Shown here: one piece after another, positions 1 to 7,531 of the stretch
Numbering within the stretch: the first letter of the stretch is position 1
Layout: every line of letters starts with the position of its first letter
DNA from: UBA2421 sp964641895
GTDB taxonomy: Bacteria; Planctomycetota; Phycisphaerae; Tepidisphaerales; Tepidisphaeraceae
Reading direction: 5' to 3'
Assembly (NCBI GenBank): GCA_964641895.1
Contig: CAZXLA010000034.1
Coordinates: 1 to 25,854 of the forward strand
Length of the DNA: 25,854 bases
Program-made: the position numbers and the translations under genes
The notes under the pieces: model-generated
Databases searched by the model: none
What the model saw: only the letters and a program-made list of their open reading frames with translations
What the model was told of the DNA's origin: nothing

Positions 1-303
1 GGCATCCGTGCTGACGAGCGAGGTTTTGTCGGCGGTGCAGGAAGCCGCTTTGGTGCTGACGGTCGTATCACAAGCCTTGGCGTCGGTGCTGACGAGCGAG
101 GTTTTGTCGGCGGTGCAGGAAGCCGATTTGGTGGCGACGGTCGTATCACAAGCCTTGGCGTCGGTGCTGACGAGCGAGGTTTTTGCTGCCTTGGCCGCAT
201 CGCAAGCCGCCGCCGACTGAGCACATTGCCCGCCGCCCGCAAACAGCCACGCGCCTGCCGAAACCGCCATCATCGCCGCGCCGGAAATTAGGATACTTCG
301 CAT
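1..303 (-). CDS. Secreted Cys-containing tandem-repeat protein, 3' end cut by window edge
   Basis: The frame is open from ATG at 303 down to the window edge (101 codons, no stop), so the gene is partial. AAGGAG lies about 9 nt before the ATG. The protein starts MRSILISGAAMMAVSAGAWL, a convincing signal peptide (basic residue, hydrophobic core, small residues before about residue 30). The mature part consists of 26-residue (78-bp) near-identical repeats with core KTSLVSTDAKACDTT and a second half ending SASCTAD or AASCTAD, two Cys per repeat. At least two full copies and part of a third are visible. I recognise no family. Regularly spaced Cys in an exported repeat protein could serve disulfide cross-linking or metal binding, but this is inference. 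An opposite-strand reading frame over the repeats is a shadow. Confidence 0.75.
   Translation of the reverse strand, partial: MRSILISGAAMMAVSAGAWLFAGGGQCAQSAAACDAAKAAKTSLVSTDAKACDTTVATKSASCTADKTSLVSTDAKACDTTVSTKAASCTADKTSLVSTDA
8..190. repeat. 78-bp tandem repeat inside the partial CDS
   Basis: The string gtgctgacgagcgaggtttt starts at 8 and 86 and again, nearly complete, at 164, giving an exact period of 78 bp (26 codons). Full units differ at only a few bases. The period is a multiple of three, so copy-number change would preserve the reading frame. The array may continue beyond the left edge. Confidence 0.9.
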
Positions 304-414
304 GAAAAATGCTCCTTAAGAATATGTGTCTGCCCGATTCTCCAATGCGCCGCAGTCGCGAAAGTTGCCGCCGCCGGCGCATTTAATCGGCCGACAGAGC
401 CGATCACGACACAT

Positions 415-444
415 ATTATAACATTGACGAGGGCGGCAGGACAA
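415..444 (-). promoter_or_regulatory. Sigma70-type promoter for the repeat-protein gene
   Basis: Reading the minus strand, TTGTCC (444-439) is followed after 18 nt by a perfect TATAAT (420-415). This predicts a start near 408 and a leader of about 105 nt before the ATG at 303. The leader carries a short GC-rich inverted repeat (atcggc/gccgat, near 386-404). Confidence 0.5.
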
Positions 445-493
445 GTCGGCACCGTCGGCGCCCACCGCCGGCGTATCCACACATCACCCGATT

Positions 494-710
494 GACGAGC
501 CGCGAGCGTCAGTGACCGGTCGAATTGCAGGGCAATCGCATGTAACGAGCGGCGAGCGTAAGCGACCCGATTCCAGCAGCACTGCGACCGATTCCCGCAG
601 AACTACTCCGGTCGCTGACGCTCGCGGCTCGTAAATCTGGGCACATGCGATTGCCCTGGGTCGAATTGCTTTGCTGCGGGAAGCGGGTCGCTGACGCTCG
701 CCGCTCGTTA
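494..710. repeat. Cluster of interspersed 26-bp intergenic repeats, two direct and two inverted
   Basis: Four copies of one element, consensus ACGAGCSGCGAGCGTNAGYGACC, lie at 494-519 and 543-568 (forward) and 608-633 and 685-710 (reverse complement). A second element, gggcaatcgcatg, occurs forward at about 530-542 and inverted at about 644-656. The word gtcgaattgc occurs twice in the same orientation, at about 519-528 and 659-668. Together they could fold into large alternative hairpins. No gene is visible in 304-895: the short frames here have no ribosome site or recognisable product. Similar repeats are scattered between genes in planctomycete genomes (general knowledge, not searched). Confidence 0.8.
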
Positions 711-832
711 AATGCAGTGGGTCGGCTCCCGTCAGTGCACCGGCGACCCTTTAACTACAGCTTCAATAGCGACTTAGGAAATAATCCAAGCATCCCCACT
801 GCCGCCGCCTCGTTATTCAACACCGGGGGGCG

Positions 833-860
833 TTGCGAACTGGCGTGACATTGGTATAGT
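833..860 (+). promoter_or_regulatory. Promoter of rpsR
   Basis: TTGCGA (833-838), a 16-nt spacer, and TATAGT (855-860) precede the rpsR start by about 35 nt, a good sigma70-type match. Confidence 0.5.
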
Positions 861-895
861 GCTCGGCTCGATTTTACCATAGCAGAAAGCGAACC

Positions 896-1159
896 ATGGC
901 ACGCGAAGAACGCAAAGAAAAACGCGAATTTCAGACGTTTAACAAGCCCAAGATTAAGGTCGCCCGCATCAGCGCCGCGGGGGTTGTTTACATCGATTAC
1001 AAGGATACCGAAAGCCTTCGAAAGATGATGACCGGCAACGGCAAGATTCAAAACCGCAAGCGCACCGGCGCCACCGCGATGGAACAGCGCATGATCGGCG
1101 CCGCCATCAAACGCGCCCGCTACATGAGCCTGCTCCCGTATGTGACGGCGATTGGGTGA
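896..1159 (+). CDS. rpsR: Small ribosomal subunit protein bS18
   Basis: This 87-residue protein has the bS18 signature: a basic N-terminus, then 'IDYKDTESLRKMM', 'NGKIQNRKRTGAT', and the closing 'IKRARYMSLLPYV', which matches the conserved IKRAR...ALLPY segment. bS18 sits on the platform of the 30S subunit next to bS6 and takes part in mRNA handling. It has no cysteines, so it is a zinc-free form. The ATG at 896 gives the usual family length; only a weak purine stretch (agaaagcg) precedes it. The usual partners rpsF, ssb and rplI are not adjacent, and the gene appears to be a single transcription unit with its own promoter and a strong terminator. Confidence 0.97.
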   Translation: MAREERKEKREFQTFNKPKIKVARISAAGVVYIDYKDTESLRKMMTGNGKIQNRKRTGATAMEQRMIGAAIKRARYMSLLPYVTAIG

Positions 1160-1208
1160 GGAGAGAGCGGAGCGGAGAGCCGATAGCTGATAGCTGATAG
1201 AATTCTTG

Positions 1209-1239
1209 AAAGCCCTGCGCGCCGCGCAGGGCTTTTTTT
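1209..1239 (+). terminator. Rho-independent terminator of rpsR
   Basis: The hairpin AGCCCTGCGC / GCGCAGGGCT (10-bp stem, 3-nt loop, 1211-1233) is followed directly by a run of seven T's. It lies about 50 nt after the rpsR stop. Two short direct repeats (gatagctgata) precede it. Confidence 0.9.
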
Positions 1240-1290
1240 GCGCCGACCATTTTTGCCGCCCCGCTATCAGGTATCAGCTACTAACACAAC

Positions 1291-1322
1291 AAGCCCCGGA
1301 TGGCTCAAGTCATCCGGGGCTT
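1291..1322 (-). terminator. Terminator hairpin of the HU gene
   Basis: A perfect 12-bp stem, aagccccggatg / catccggggctt, with an 8-nt loop lies about 30 nt beyond the HU stop codon. On the minus strand a T-rich but interrupted tail follows (gttgtgtt). It separates the convergent rpsR and HU genes. Confidence 0.75.
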
Positions 1323-1350
1323 GCTGGCAGAGTTTACAGAAGAAGCTGAT

Positions 1351-1656
1351 TTACTTCTTCACGCCCAGGATCGCATCCTTCGCGGCCTTGGCCACGCGGA
1401 ATTTTACGACTGTTTTGGCCTTGATCTGAATTTCTTCTCCGGTGGCGGGGTTGCGGCCCTTGCGCGCCTTTCGGTTCACCAGCACAAGTTTGCCGATGCC
1501 CGGGAGAACGAACTGATTTTTGGCCTGCTTGTACGCGAGTGCGGCCTGCGTTTCGAAGAAAGCGCCGACGGCTTTCTTGCTGAACGTGTGACCGGCTTTG
1601 GTGAGCATGTCGACCATCGTGTTGGCGACTTCCGATTTTGTCATGGCCTTGGCCAT
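1351..1656 (-). CDS. HU/IHF-family DNA-binding protein
   Basis: This 101-residue nucleoid protein begins MAKAMTKSEVANTMVDML, the alpha-helical dimer region. It continues with 'FVLPGIGKLVLVNRKARKGR', then 'NPATGEEIQIKAKTVVKF', the beta-arm with the family RNPxTGE motif, and ends with a lysine tail. HU proteins bend and compact DNA as dimers. The frame is open 36 codons further upstream, but ATG at 1656 gives the family length and has AAAGGAG about 8 nt before it, so the extension is rejected. The gene is convergent with rpsR and preceded by a roughly 370-bp non-coding region. The exact paralogue (HU-alpha, HU-beta or IHF-like) cannot be told. Confidence 0.95.
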   Translation of the reverse strand: MAKAMTKSEVANTMVDMLTKAGHTFSKKAVGAFFETQAALAYKQAKNQFVLPGIGKLVLVNRKARKGRNPATGEEIQIKAKTVVKFRVAKAAKDAILGVKK

Positions 1657-1869
1657 TGCAGTGACTCCTTTCGGTGCGCGACCGCCTTTGCAGGCGTTTT
1701 TTGCCGCGGACCATCCGTCTTTGGAGGGCGAGCGACGGGAGAGGATTAATCCCCGTCGACTCACGCCGGCGTGCGTCGAATCCGCTTCGACACAAGAGCC
1801 CTACCGGCGTGCCTCTTGCCGCGATCGATTTCTCGCGTAAAACGCGACATCCGATCGAGATGTTTGCAA

Positions 1870-1897
1870 AAAATAACGAGAAATCGCGCGTTTTCAA
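1870..1897 (-). promoter_or_regulatory. Possible HU promoter in the 1657-2024 intergenic region
   Basis: On the minus strand, TTGAAA (1897-1892), a 16-nt spacer and TATTTT (1875-1870) form a plausible promoter with a leader of about 200 nt before the HU start. The rest of 1657-2024 shows no supported gene. On the plus strand, TATCAT at 2012-2017 lies only 8 nt before the GTG at 2025 and could drive a nearly leaderless transcript of the next gene, but no -35 box is visible. Confidence 0.35.
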
Positions 1898-2024
1898 GCT
1901 CCGCGCGCAAAATCCTTAATAAAATCACAATTCTTTCGACGAACGCGGCGCGAATTGTCAAGCCCTGTCAACCATCCCGCCGACAACCCCCAACCGCATC
2001 CAAGGTTACGGTATCATCTCCGCC

Positions 2025-2597
2025 GTGGCCGACGCCCCCGCCAATCCGCCAACCGATGATGAGAAAGACCCCCGGCCCAACTACGCCAAACCCGCGCCGC
2101 GTACTCACGGCTCACCGAGCGATCTTCAACTGAAGCCTGATCTTGAACTGCGCTGGTACCTGCCGACGTGGCGCGAGCGGCTGCGATTCATGGGATGGCG
2201 AAATTTGTTATGGATTCCTTCGATTGCGCTTGCCGCCACGATGTTGTTGGTGCCGTGGTTTTGGCCGGTGTTCTGGCAGATTACGATCGGGTGGTGGAAA
2301 CTCTGGGTGATGGCCGTCGCGCTCCCGCTGGGCGCAGCGGCGCAGGCGGCGCGGCACACGTTGCGCCTCCGCCGAGATCCGTTCTGCATCCACTGCGGCT
2401 ACTCTTTGACCGGCCTTCCCGACGGCCACGCCTGCCCCGAGTGCGGGCAGCCGTGCAATCATCAGGTGATCCAAGAATACCGCCGCGACCCGCACTGGTT
2501 CATCGATCGATACAAAAACCGCAACAACATCCCCCGCCGCGAAGCCACGATCATGGCCGGCCCCCACCGCCGCGCTGCCAATCGCGATGGAACATGA
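2025..2597 (+). CDS. Two-helix membrane protein with a C-terminal zinc ribbon
   Basis: This is a 190-residue protein of unknown function. Residues 1-40 are Pro- and Asp-rich. Two hydrophobic segments follow at about 60-84 and 88-107, rich in Trp and Pro, suggesting a membrane hairpin. A zinc ribbon then carries Cys121 and Cys124 (FCIHCGYSLTGL) and Cys137 and Cys140 (ACPECGQP). Short 'CxxCGYxLxGL...CPECG' ribbons next to membrane helices are common in planctomycete proteins. The start is a GTG with no clear Shine-Dalgarno site; no better in-frame start precedes it. No operon partner is evident, and uxuA lies about 200 bp downstream. Confidence 0.7.
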   Translation: MADAPANPPTDDEKDPRPNYAKPAPRTHGSPSDLQLKPDLELRWYLPTWRERLRFMGWRNLLWIPSIALAATMLLVPWFWPVFWQITIGWWKLWVMAVALPLGAAAQAARHTLRLRRDPFCIHCGYSLTGLPDGHACPECGQPCNHQVIQEYRRDPHWFIDRYKNRNNIPRREATIMAGPHRRAANRDGT

Positions 2598-2795
2598 CGA
2601 TCCGCTCGACAATCCGCGCCGCGACGAAAGACTGCCCACGAATCAACACAAATGAAACACGAATTTGAAAGCCCATCGCTTCTACAGATTTCTTTCACCG
2701 ATGAGTTCTCTTAAACTACGGCATCGGTTTGTTGAGATGCCTTTTCTTCCATTCGTTTTCTCTTCGTGCAAATTCTTGGGCAGAAAGAACCAGCC

Positions 2796-3908
2796 ATGAA
2801 ACTCGGCTTCGGCCTCTACCGCCATCAGCTCGACAGCGATCACCTGCAGTTCGCCCGCCAATGCGGCGCGACGCACCTGGTCGTGCATTACACCGACTAC
2901 TTCAAGCAAGGCGACCAATCGGGCAACGCGCGCGGCGATCAACCCACCGGCGATCAATACGGCTGGGGCGTGGCCGGCGATCCGAACGCGCTCTGGACGC
3001 GCGATGAGCTGCAAGGTCTGCGTGAGAAAATTGAATCGCATGGTTTGAAGCTTCACGCGCTGGAAAACTTCGATCCCGCTTTCTGGAGCGACATTCTGCT
3101 CGACGGCCCAAGCCGCGAAAGGCAGATGGCCCATCTCAAGACGCTGGTGCGCGACATCGGCGCGGCGGGCATTCCGGTCATCGGCTACAACTTTTCGCTC
3201 GCCGGCGTCTATGGCCGGCAGAAGGGCAAGTGGGCGCGCGGCGACGCGATCAGTGTCGGGCTTGATGGGTTCATCGACGAAACGCCCCTGCCCGAAGGCA
3301 TGGTGTGGAACATGCGCCTGCGCGAAAACCTCGGCCCGGCCGCCGTCGGGCAGATTTCTCACGACGAACTATGGCGGCGGTTTGAGGCATTCATGAAAGA
3401 AATGGTGCCTGTCGCCGCCGAGGCGGGCGTGCGGCTGGCGGCGCATCCGGATGATCCCCCGCTGCCCACGGTGCGCGGCACCCCTCGGCTGGTGTATCAA
3501 CCAACGATGTACGATCGCCTGCTTGATGTTCTTCCACATCGCAGCAACGCGCTGGAATATTGCCTGGGCACGCTGACGGAAATGACCGACCGCGGCGAGA
3601 ACTGCGAGAACATTTATGCCGCCGTCGACCGCCACAGCCGGCGGAATGCGATCGCGTACGTCCACTTTCGCAACGTTCGCGGCGTGGTGCCCAACTACAA
3701 AGAGACGTTTATCGACGACGGTGACCTGGACATGGCCCGCGTGCTCACCATCCTGAACAAAAATAACTTCGACGGAGTGCTGATCCCCGACCACACCCCG
3801 CTGCTCTCCTGCGCCGCCCCCTGGCACGCGGGCATGGCGTATTCGATGGGTTATATGAAGTCGCTGATGGATCGATTGCAGCAAGGGTTGACGATCTGGT
3901 CGCCGTGA
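2796..3908 (+). CDS. uxuA: Mannonate dehydratase (UxuA family)
   Basis: This 370-residue TIM-barrel enzyme is predicted to convert D-mannonate to 2-keto-3-deoxygluconate (EC 4.2.1.8), a step in hexuronate breakdown. Family marks are AAHPDDPPLPTVRG, EYCLGTLTEM, YVHFRNVRG and LIPDHTPLLS. The presumed Mn(II) ligands are His217, Cys256, His290 and Asp332. Their order and spacing match those described for characterised bacterial mannonate dehydratases. The start is taken as ATG 2796 (MKLGFGLYRHQL), where family similarity begins; a GTG 10 codons upstream is also open but less likely. No other uronate genes (uxaC, kdgK, uxaB) are in view, so the pathway context is missing. An iso-functional TIM-barrel relative cannot be excluded. 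Confidence 0.88.
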   Translation: MKLGFGLYRHQLDSDHLQFARQCGATHLVVHYTDYFKQGDQSGNARGDQPTGDQYGWGVAGDPNALWTRDELQGLREKIESHGLKLHALENFDPAFWSDILLDGPSRERQMAHLKTLVRDIGAAGIPVIGYNFSLAGVYGRQKGKWARGDAISVGLDGFIDETPLPEGMVWNMRLRENLGPAAVGQISHDELWRRFEAFMKEMVPVAAEAGVRLAAHPDDPPLPTVRGTPRLVYQPTMYDRLLDVLPHRSNALEYCLGTLTEMTDRGENCENIYAAVDRHSRRNAIAYVHFRNVRGVVPNYKETFIDDGDLDMARVLTILNKNNFDGVLIPDHTPLLSCAAPWHAGMAYSMGYMKSLMDRLQQGLTIWSP

Positions 3909-4035
3909 TCGAGCCCGCGACCCACGCCGCCCTGTGAGCTGCAAGCGAAAACGCGGGTGCGAAGAGCCGTAAACCACAGTCCGGATTCTCTTCCTCCATG
4001 TACTCAGGGAGGGGGAAATTTGAGCGAAGATTGAT

Positions 4036-5667
4036 TCACTGCGTCGACGCCAGATCGCGCAGCGGATCGATACAGATTGCCGCGGAGTATTGGCGGTGGC
4101 CGAACGAAATCGAGCGGACGTTGGTGAGCTTCAGCGATGGAAACCCCCGGCGGTCGGGCCGGGCAAGCGGGTCGTCGTAGACCACCACGCAAGTCCGGCC
4201 GACCCAATCCTTCCGCGACATCCAATACTCGTAGCCCAGCCCTTCGCCGCTGATCATCCACTCGGAGCTGGTGTAGTCGCTGGCGCGCGAATCAGATTCA
4301 AGGGGTGTTCGGTAAAAGGCGAGCACGCTGGCGAGTCGGTACTTTCCCTCGGCGATTATCAGCGGCTCTTGGCCGGTGGTGGCGGCAACTTCGTCCTCCA
4401 GTGTTTCCACCATGGCCGCCAGCTCGCGCCACGGGCCGAACGCCTGCAGCCATCCCGTGCGCGGTTGCACGAACAGAAGGTAAAACCCCGTGAGGATGTT
4501 GATCACCAGGCAGATGTTCGCCGTCCAGAGCAAAGGCGCTGCCGGGCGGAAGGCAAGCCTGCGGCGCGCTTGCCGCAGGCGAACGCGCGAAAGTCGAGCC
4601 AAGGCCGGGAGCAGGCTGAGGAAAAGCGGGAGCGTCCAGTTTATGTGCACTTCGCTGTGGAATGATTTCTGTACCATGACCAGCAGCATCGGCAGGCTGA
4701 ACGCCAGGCTGAAAAGCCACCGCGGCACCAGAATTCGACGCAGTCGTCGCGCCAAATACCCCGGCAACAGCAGCAGCAGCGCGAACACGACGGGGGTGAG
4801 AACCAAAAGCTGGAAAAAAATGAATACCGCCGGGTCGCGCAAGTTCAGCGTGTGACCTTCGAACCGGTCGATGAATTGAAAGCGAAAGCTCGCCCAGTCG
4901 TGGTGTGCGTTCCAAATAACGACGGGGCTGAACATCGCGCCAGCGAGCAGCACCGCGAGGTAAGGATGCACGCTCCACAAATGCCGACGCCACGGGCGAT
5001 GCAGCACGACCATCGCCAACGCCCCGCCGCCCAGCGCTACACCGGTATATTTACTGAGCATGGCCCCGCCCAGACCGAAGCCTGCCACATACCATCCGAT
5101 GGGGCTGTTGTTCTTCAGAGCGTGTGTCACACCGAGCATGCACACCAGCCAGAAAAAGACGAGAGGCGAGTCCATCGTGGCGATGAAACCGGTGCAGAAA
5201 TAGAGCGGCAATATCTGCAGGGCCAACGCGGCGAGAAGTCCCTCTGTTCGCCCGAACCACGTCCGACCGATGCGGTAGATAACGACACTTGATGCGAGCA
5301 TCAGCATGTGACCGACACTTCGAACCCCGAATTCGGTATTGCCGAAAAGTGTCGTGCCTGATTTGATCACCCACGCGACCATCGGCGGGTGATCGTAATA
5401 GCTCAGCTCGGCGTGCTGCGAGTACATCCAGTAATATGCTTCTTCAGGAATCAGCGGTACCCATATCATCGCGGCAATGCGCAACACCACCGCAGCGGTT
5501 AACAGCACAACAAGCGCGCCTAGGCGCGGAAAGGTCGCATTACGGAGATTGAGCGGAGTCCGGGATCGACTGTGGGTCGTGCTTGGATTCACGCTGGGGT
5601 CCACTTTGAATTCCAAGCTGACACAAGGGCGGCGGGCAGTGGGCAGAACTGCACCGACCGGATGCAT
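4036..5667 (-). CDS. PMT_2-type (ArnT/PMT-like) membrane glycosyltransferase
   Basis: This polytopic protein of about 543 residues belongs to the lipid-linked-sugar transferases. After the first membrane helix (about 48-70) comes the catalytic-loop motif IPEEAYYWMYSQHAELSYYD followed by HPP, typical of PMT_2 / GT83 proteins. About ten further hydrophobic segments follow to about residue 400, then a soluble C-terminal domain of about 140 residues. Such enzymes use a polyprenyl-phosphate sugar donor to glycosylate lipids or proteins on the outer face of the cytoplasmic membrane; the acceptor here is unknown. The extracellular proteins encoded further right are possible acceptors, but this is speculative. 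ATG 5667 is the longest start. In-frame GTG codons at residues 22 and 26 are alternatives, because the first 40 residues are low-complexity. Confidence 0.85.
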   Translation of the reverse strand: MHPVGAVLPTARRPCVSLEFKVDPSVNPSTTHSRSRTPLNLRNATFPRLGALVVLLTAAVVLRIAAMIWVPLIPEEAYYWMYSQHAELSYYDHPPMVAWVIKSGTTLFGNTEFGVRSVGHMLMLASSVVIYRIGRTWFGRTEGLLAALALQILPLYFCTGFIATMDSPLVFFWLVCMLGVTHALKNNSPIGWYVAGFGLGGAMLSKYTGVALGGGALAMVVLHRPWRRHLWSVHPYLAVLLAGAMFSPVVIWNAHHDWASFRFQFIDRFEGHTLNLRDPAVFIFFQLLVLTPVVFALLLLLPGYLARRLRRILVPRWLFSLAFSLPMLLVMVQKSFHSEVHINWTLPLFLSLLPALARLSRVRLRQARRRLAFRPAAPLLWTANICLVINILTGFYLLFVQPRTGWLQAFGPWRELAAMVETLEDEVAATTGQEPLIIAEGKYRLASVLAFYRTPLESDSRASDYTSSEWMISGEGLGYEYWMSRKDWVGRTCVVVYDDPLARPDRRGFPSLKLTNVRSISFGHRQYSAAICIDPLRDLASTQ

Positions 5668-5757
5668 CGAGCGCCGGTCGAATGATGTCTGGTAAGAACA
5701 GCGTCGGAGCGGGCCACGCCGCCCCGGTGCGCGGTCAATTGGGCATCCGTAGTTCGT

Positions 5758-6288
5758 TCATTCCTTTTCGTTCTTTTCATCGTCGTCGCCGTCGTCGTCG
5801 CCCTTTTCGTTTTCAGCCACATCTTCGACGATCTTGCCGGAGGCATCAACCTTCAGGTGGCGCTCAGCTTTGCCGACTTCAATGCTTAGCTCGAATGACG
5901 TGTTCCCACCCGCGGTGACGCGATAGATGTCCTCAATCTCGGCCGCGGCGTACTTGCTCTTTACGGCGGCGACCACGGCCTGCGGAACGGCCTTCAATTC
6001 AACTTCCATTTCTTCCTCGATAACCTCGCCTGACTCACTCACTTTGACGGAGTGGTCAACTTCACCGACCTCAAATTCAGCCTCGAATACAGTTTTCCCT
6101 TCCTCGGTTTCCTTGATCAGCATTTCCATCTTGCCCGCGCCGATCGCCTCTTTCACCGCCGCCTGAACAGCCGGTGGCGCTTTATCAAGATCGATCTTCT
6201 CTTCCGCTCCCTCGCCAGCATACGCGATTACGCCCATCGCAGACATCGCCAGAGCGGCCACGGTGACCAGACTATTTCTTTGCCTCAT
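5758..6288 (-). CDS. Secreted PepSY-like domain protein with acidic tail
   Basis: This is a 176-residue exported protein. The signal peptide is MRQRNSLVTVAALAMSAMGV, ending near 'AYAGEG'. Two related units of about 65 residues follow: one starts 'VQAAVKEAIG' and contains 'FEAEFEVGEVDHSVKVSESG', the other starts 'VVAAVKSKYA' and contains 'FELSIEVGKAERHLKVDASG'. Each has the helix-plus-beta-sheet rhythm and 'V.xxG.v' ending of PepSY-like (PF11396-type) domains. The C-terminus is highly acidic (KGDDDGDDDEKNEKE). ATG 6288 is chosen because AAGGAG lies about 6 nt before it; the frame is open 71 codons upstream but without coding character. Such domains are thought to bind or inhibit periplasmic partners; the role here is unknown. 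Confidence 0.82.
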   Translation of the reverse strand: MRQRNSLVTVAALAMSAMGVIAYAGEGAEEKIDLDKAPPAVQAAVKEAIGAGKMEMLIKETEEGKTVFEAEFEVGEVDHSVKVSESGEVIEEEMEVELKAVPQAVVAAVKSKYAAAEIEDIYRVTAGGNTSFELSIEVGKAERHLKVDASGKIVEDVAENEKGDDDGDDDEKNEKE

Positions 6289-6325
6289 AACTTGCTCCTT
6301 CAAAAATAAAAATATCGAACTCACC

Positions 6326-6343
6326 CGGTTCCGCTTGGAACCG
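6326..6343 (-). terminator. Short hairpin between truA and the PepSY-like gene
   Basis: CGGTTCC / GGAACCG forms a perfect 7-bp stem with a GCTT loop. On the minus strand it lies about 110 nt after the truA stop and about 40 nt before the PepSY-like start. A T-rich stretch (atatttttattttt) follows only after about 14 nt, so terminator and 5'-leader structure are both possible. Confidence 0.35.
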
Positions 6344-6451
6344 ACGGAGGAAACGAAGCTAGCCGACCGATCATGAAATGAAGGTGAATGCGTTGGGAGG
6401 CAGCAACGAATGGGTCTAACATAGGGTGTCAGGTCAGACCAGGATCGCAAG

Positions 6452-7318
6452 TCAGGATTCATGCTCATCCCGACTCCAGATTTCATGCAAATACAGCCCA
6501 TGCGCCGGCGCTGTCGGGCCGGCGGCGCGGCGGTCTTTCGCTTGGAGCATGGGGGGGATTTCGTCCGCGTGGGTTCGGCCCATGCCGACTTCCACCAGCG
6601 TGCCGACGATAATGCGCACCATCTGCCATAAAAAGCCCGTTCCTTCGATGGCGACGATGATCTGCCCGGCGTCTCGACGCACGTCGATGGTGGTCACACT
6701 GCGGACCGTGTGCTCGCGGCGGTGGCCCGGTTTGGCGAAGCTCGCGAAATCGTGCGTGCCAGCCAGCGCCTCAGCCGCGCAACGCATGGCGTCGACGTCG
6801 AGCGTTTGCCAGCGGTGCCAGGCGAGGTCGGCGTTGAAGACCGGGCGGTCCAGCTCGTTCCAGATAATATACTCGTAACGCTTGCGCAGCGTCGAGAAAA
6901 CAGCGTCAAACGCAGGTGAAATGGGTTCGATCGAACGGATCAGGATATCGGTCGGCAGCCGCGCGTTCACGGCCATGCGAAGATTTTCCGAAGGGATTTG
7001 GAGGGCGGTGGTATCAAAATGGGCGACCTGGCCGCGGGCGTGAACGCCGGCGTCGGTGCGACTGGAACCCGCCAGTGCCACGGGGTGACAGACGATCGAT
7101 GCGAGCGCCCGCTGCACCGTTTGCTGCACCGTGGGAATACCCGCGCCGGCGGCGGCAACCGCGCCTTTCCATGAGGGCGGCGTGCTTTGCGTTTGCCAGC
7201 CGTGATACGCGGTGCCACGGTAGGCGATGACGAGTTTGTAACGCAGCGAAACTTCAGGCGGCGCTGTTTCAACCGTTTCGAAATCAGTTGGCTTTTTGGA
7301 TTGACCCAATTCCGACAT
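6452..7318 (-). CDS. truA: tRNA pseudouridine(38-40) synthase TruA
   Basis: This 288-residue enzyme isomerises uridines 38-40 of the tRNA anticodon arm. The catalytic Asp is Asp89 in GSSRTDAGVHARGQVAHF. Other family marks are YKLVIAYRGTAYHGWQ near the N-terminus, YEYIIWN, HDFASFAKPG, and GTGFLWQMVRIIVGTLVEVG in the C-terminal half. The N-terminal ~25 residues and an insertion of about 20 residues after 'YHGWQ' (STPPSWKGAVAAAGAGIP) lengthen it slightly. ATG 7318 has GGAG about 7 nt upstream. A 213-bp gap with no supported gene separates it from the upstream HisN-like gene, so it may or may not share the ars transcript. Confidence 0.97.
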   Translation of the reverse strand: MSELGQSKKPTDFETVETAPPEVSLRYKLVIAYRGTAYHGWQTQSTPPSWKGAVAAAGAGIPTVQQTVQRALASIVCHPVALAGSSRTDAGVHARGQVAHFDTTALQIPSENLRMAVNARLPTDILIRSIEPISPAFDAVFSTLRKRYEYIIWNELDRPVFNADLAWHRWQTLDVDAMRCAAEALAGTHDFASFAKPGHRREHTVRSVTTIDVRRDAGQIIVAIEGTGFLWQMVRIIVGTLVEVGMGRTHADEIPPMLQAKDRRAAGPTAPAHGLYLHEIWSRDEHES

Positions 7319-7531
7319 TGCAAAAACTCCACGTCACTGGCCCGCATTCGCTGGAGATCATTTCAGGCAGTCATCTTCTGCCGGAGTGCAAGGAATTCAA
7401 GCTGCACCACGAGAGGGCGATGCGGCGCGTGCGGAGCAGGTTGCGCCGATGCGGGCAACCCGTCTGGCGGTGGGACGGCCCTTCGTTACGCCCACCACGC
7501 CGCTGGTGTGGGGAACCGCGCAGCGGAACGA

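Noticed and set aside
8..220. Plus-strand reading frame over the 78-bp repeats, or a CRISPR array
   Set aside because: The minus strand has a ribosome site, a signal peptide and a promoter in frame. The repeats are contiguous 78-bp units with no unique spacers, so they are neither a plus-strand gene nor a CRISPR.
645..848. Short plus-strand frame in the intergenic region
   Set aside because: It runs through the interspersed repeats, has no ribosome site or recognisable product, and overlaps the rpsR promoter region.
1657..1764. 36-codon N-terminal extension of HU
   Set aside because: The extension has no family similarity, and ATG 1656 has an AAAGGAG site and gives the normal HU length.
1334..1897. 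Long minus-strand frame overlapping HU in another frame
   Set aside because: Arg/Gly/His-rich shadow of the HU gene and its leader; the HU frame is clearly the coding one.
7319..7531. Possible small gene between truA and the HisN-like gene
   Set aside because: The open frames here overlap hisN or truA out of frame and have no ribosome site; I see nothing supported in this 213-bp gap.
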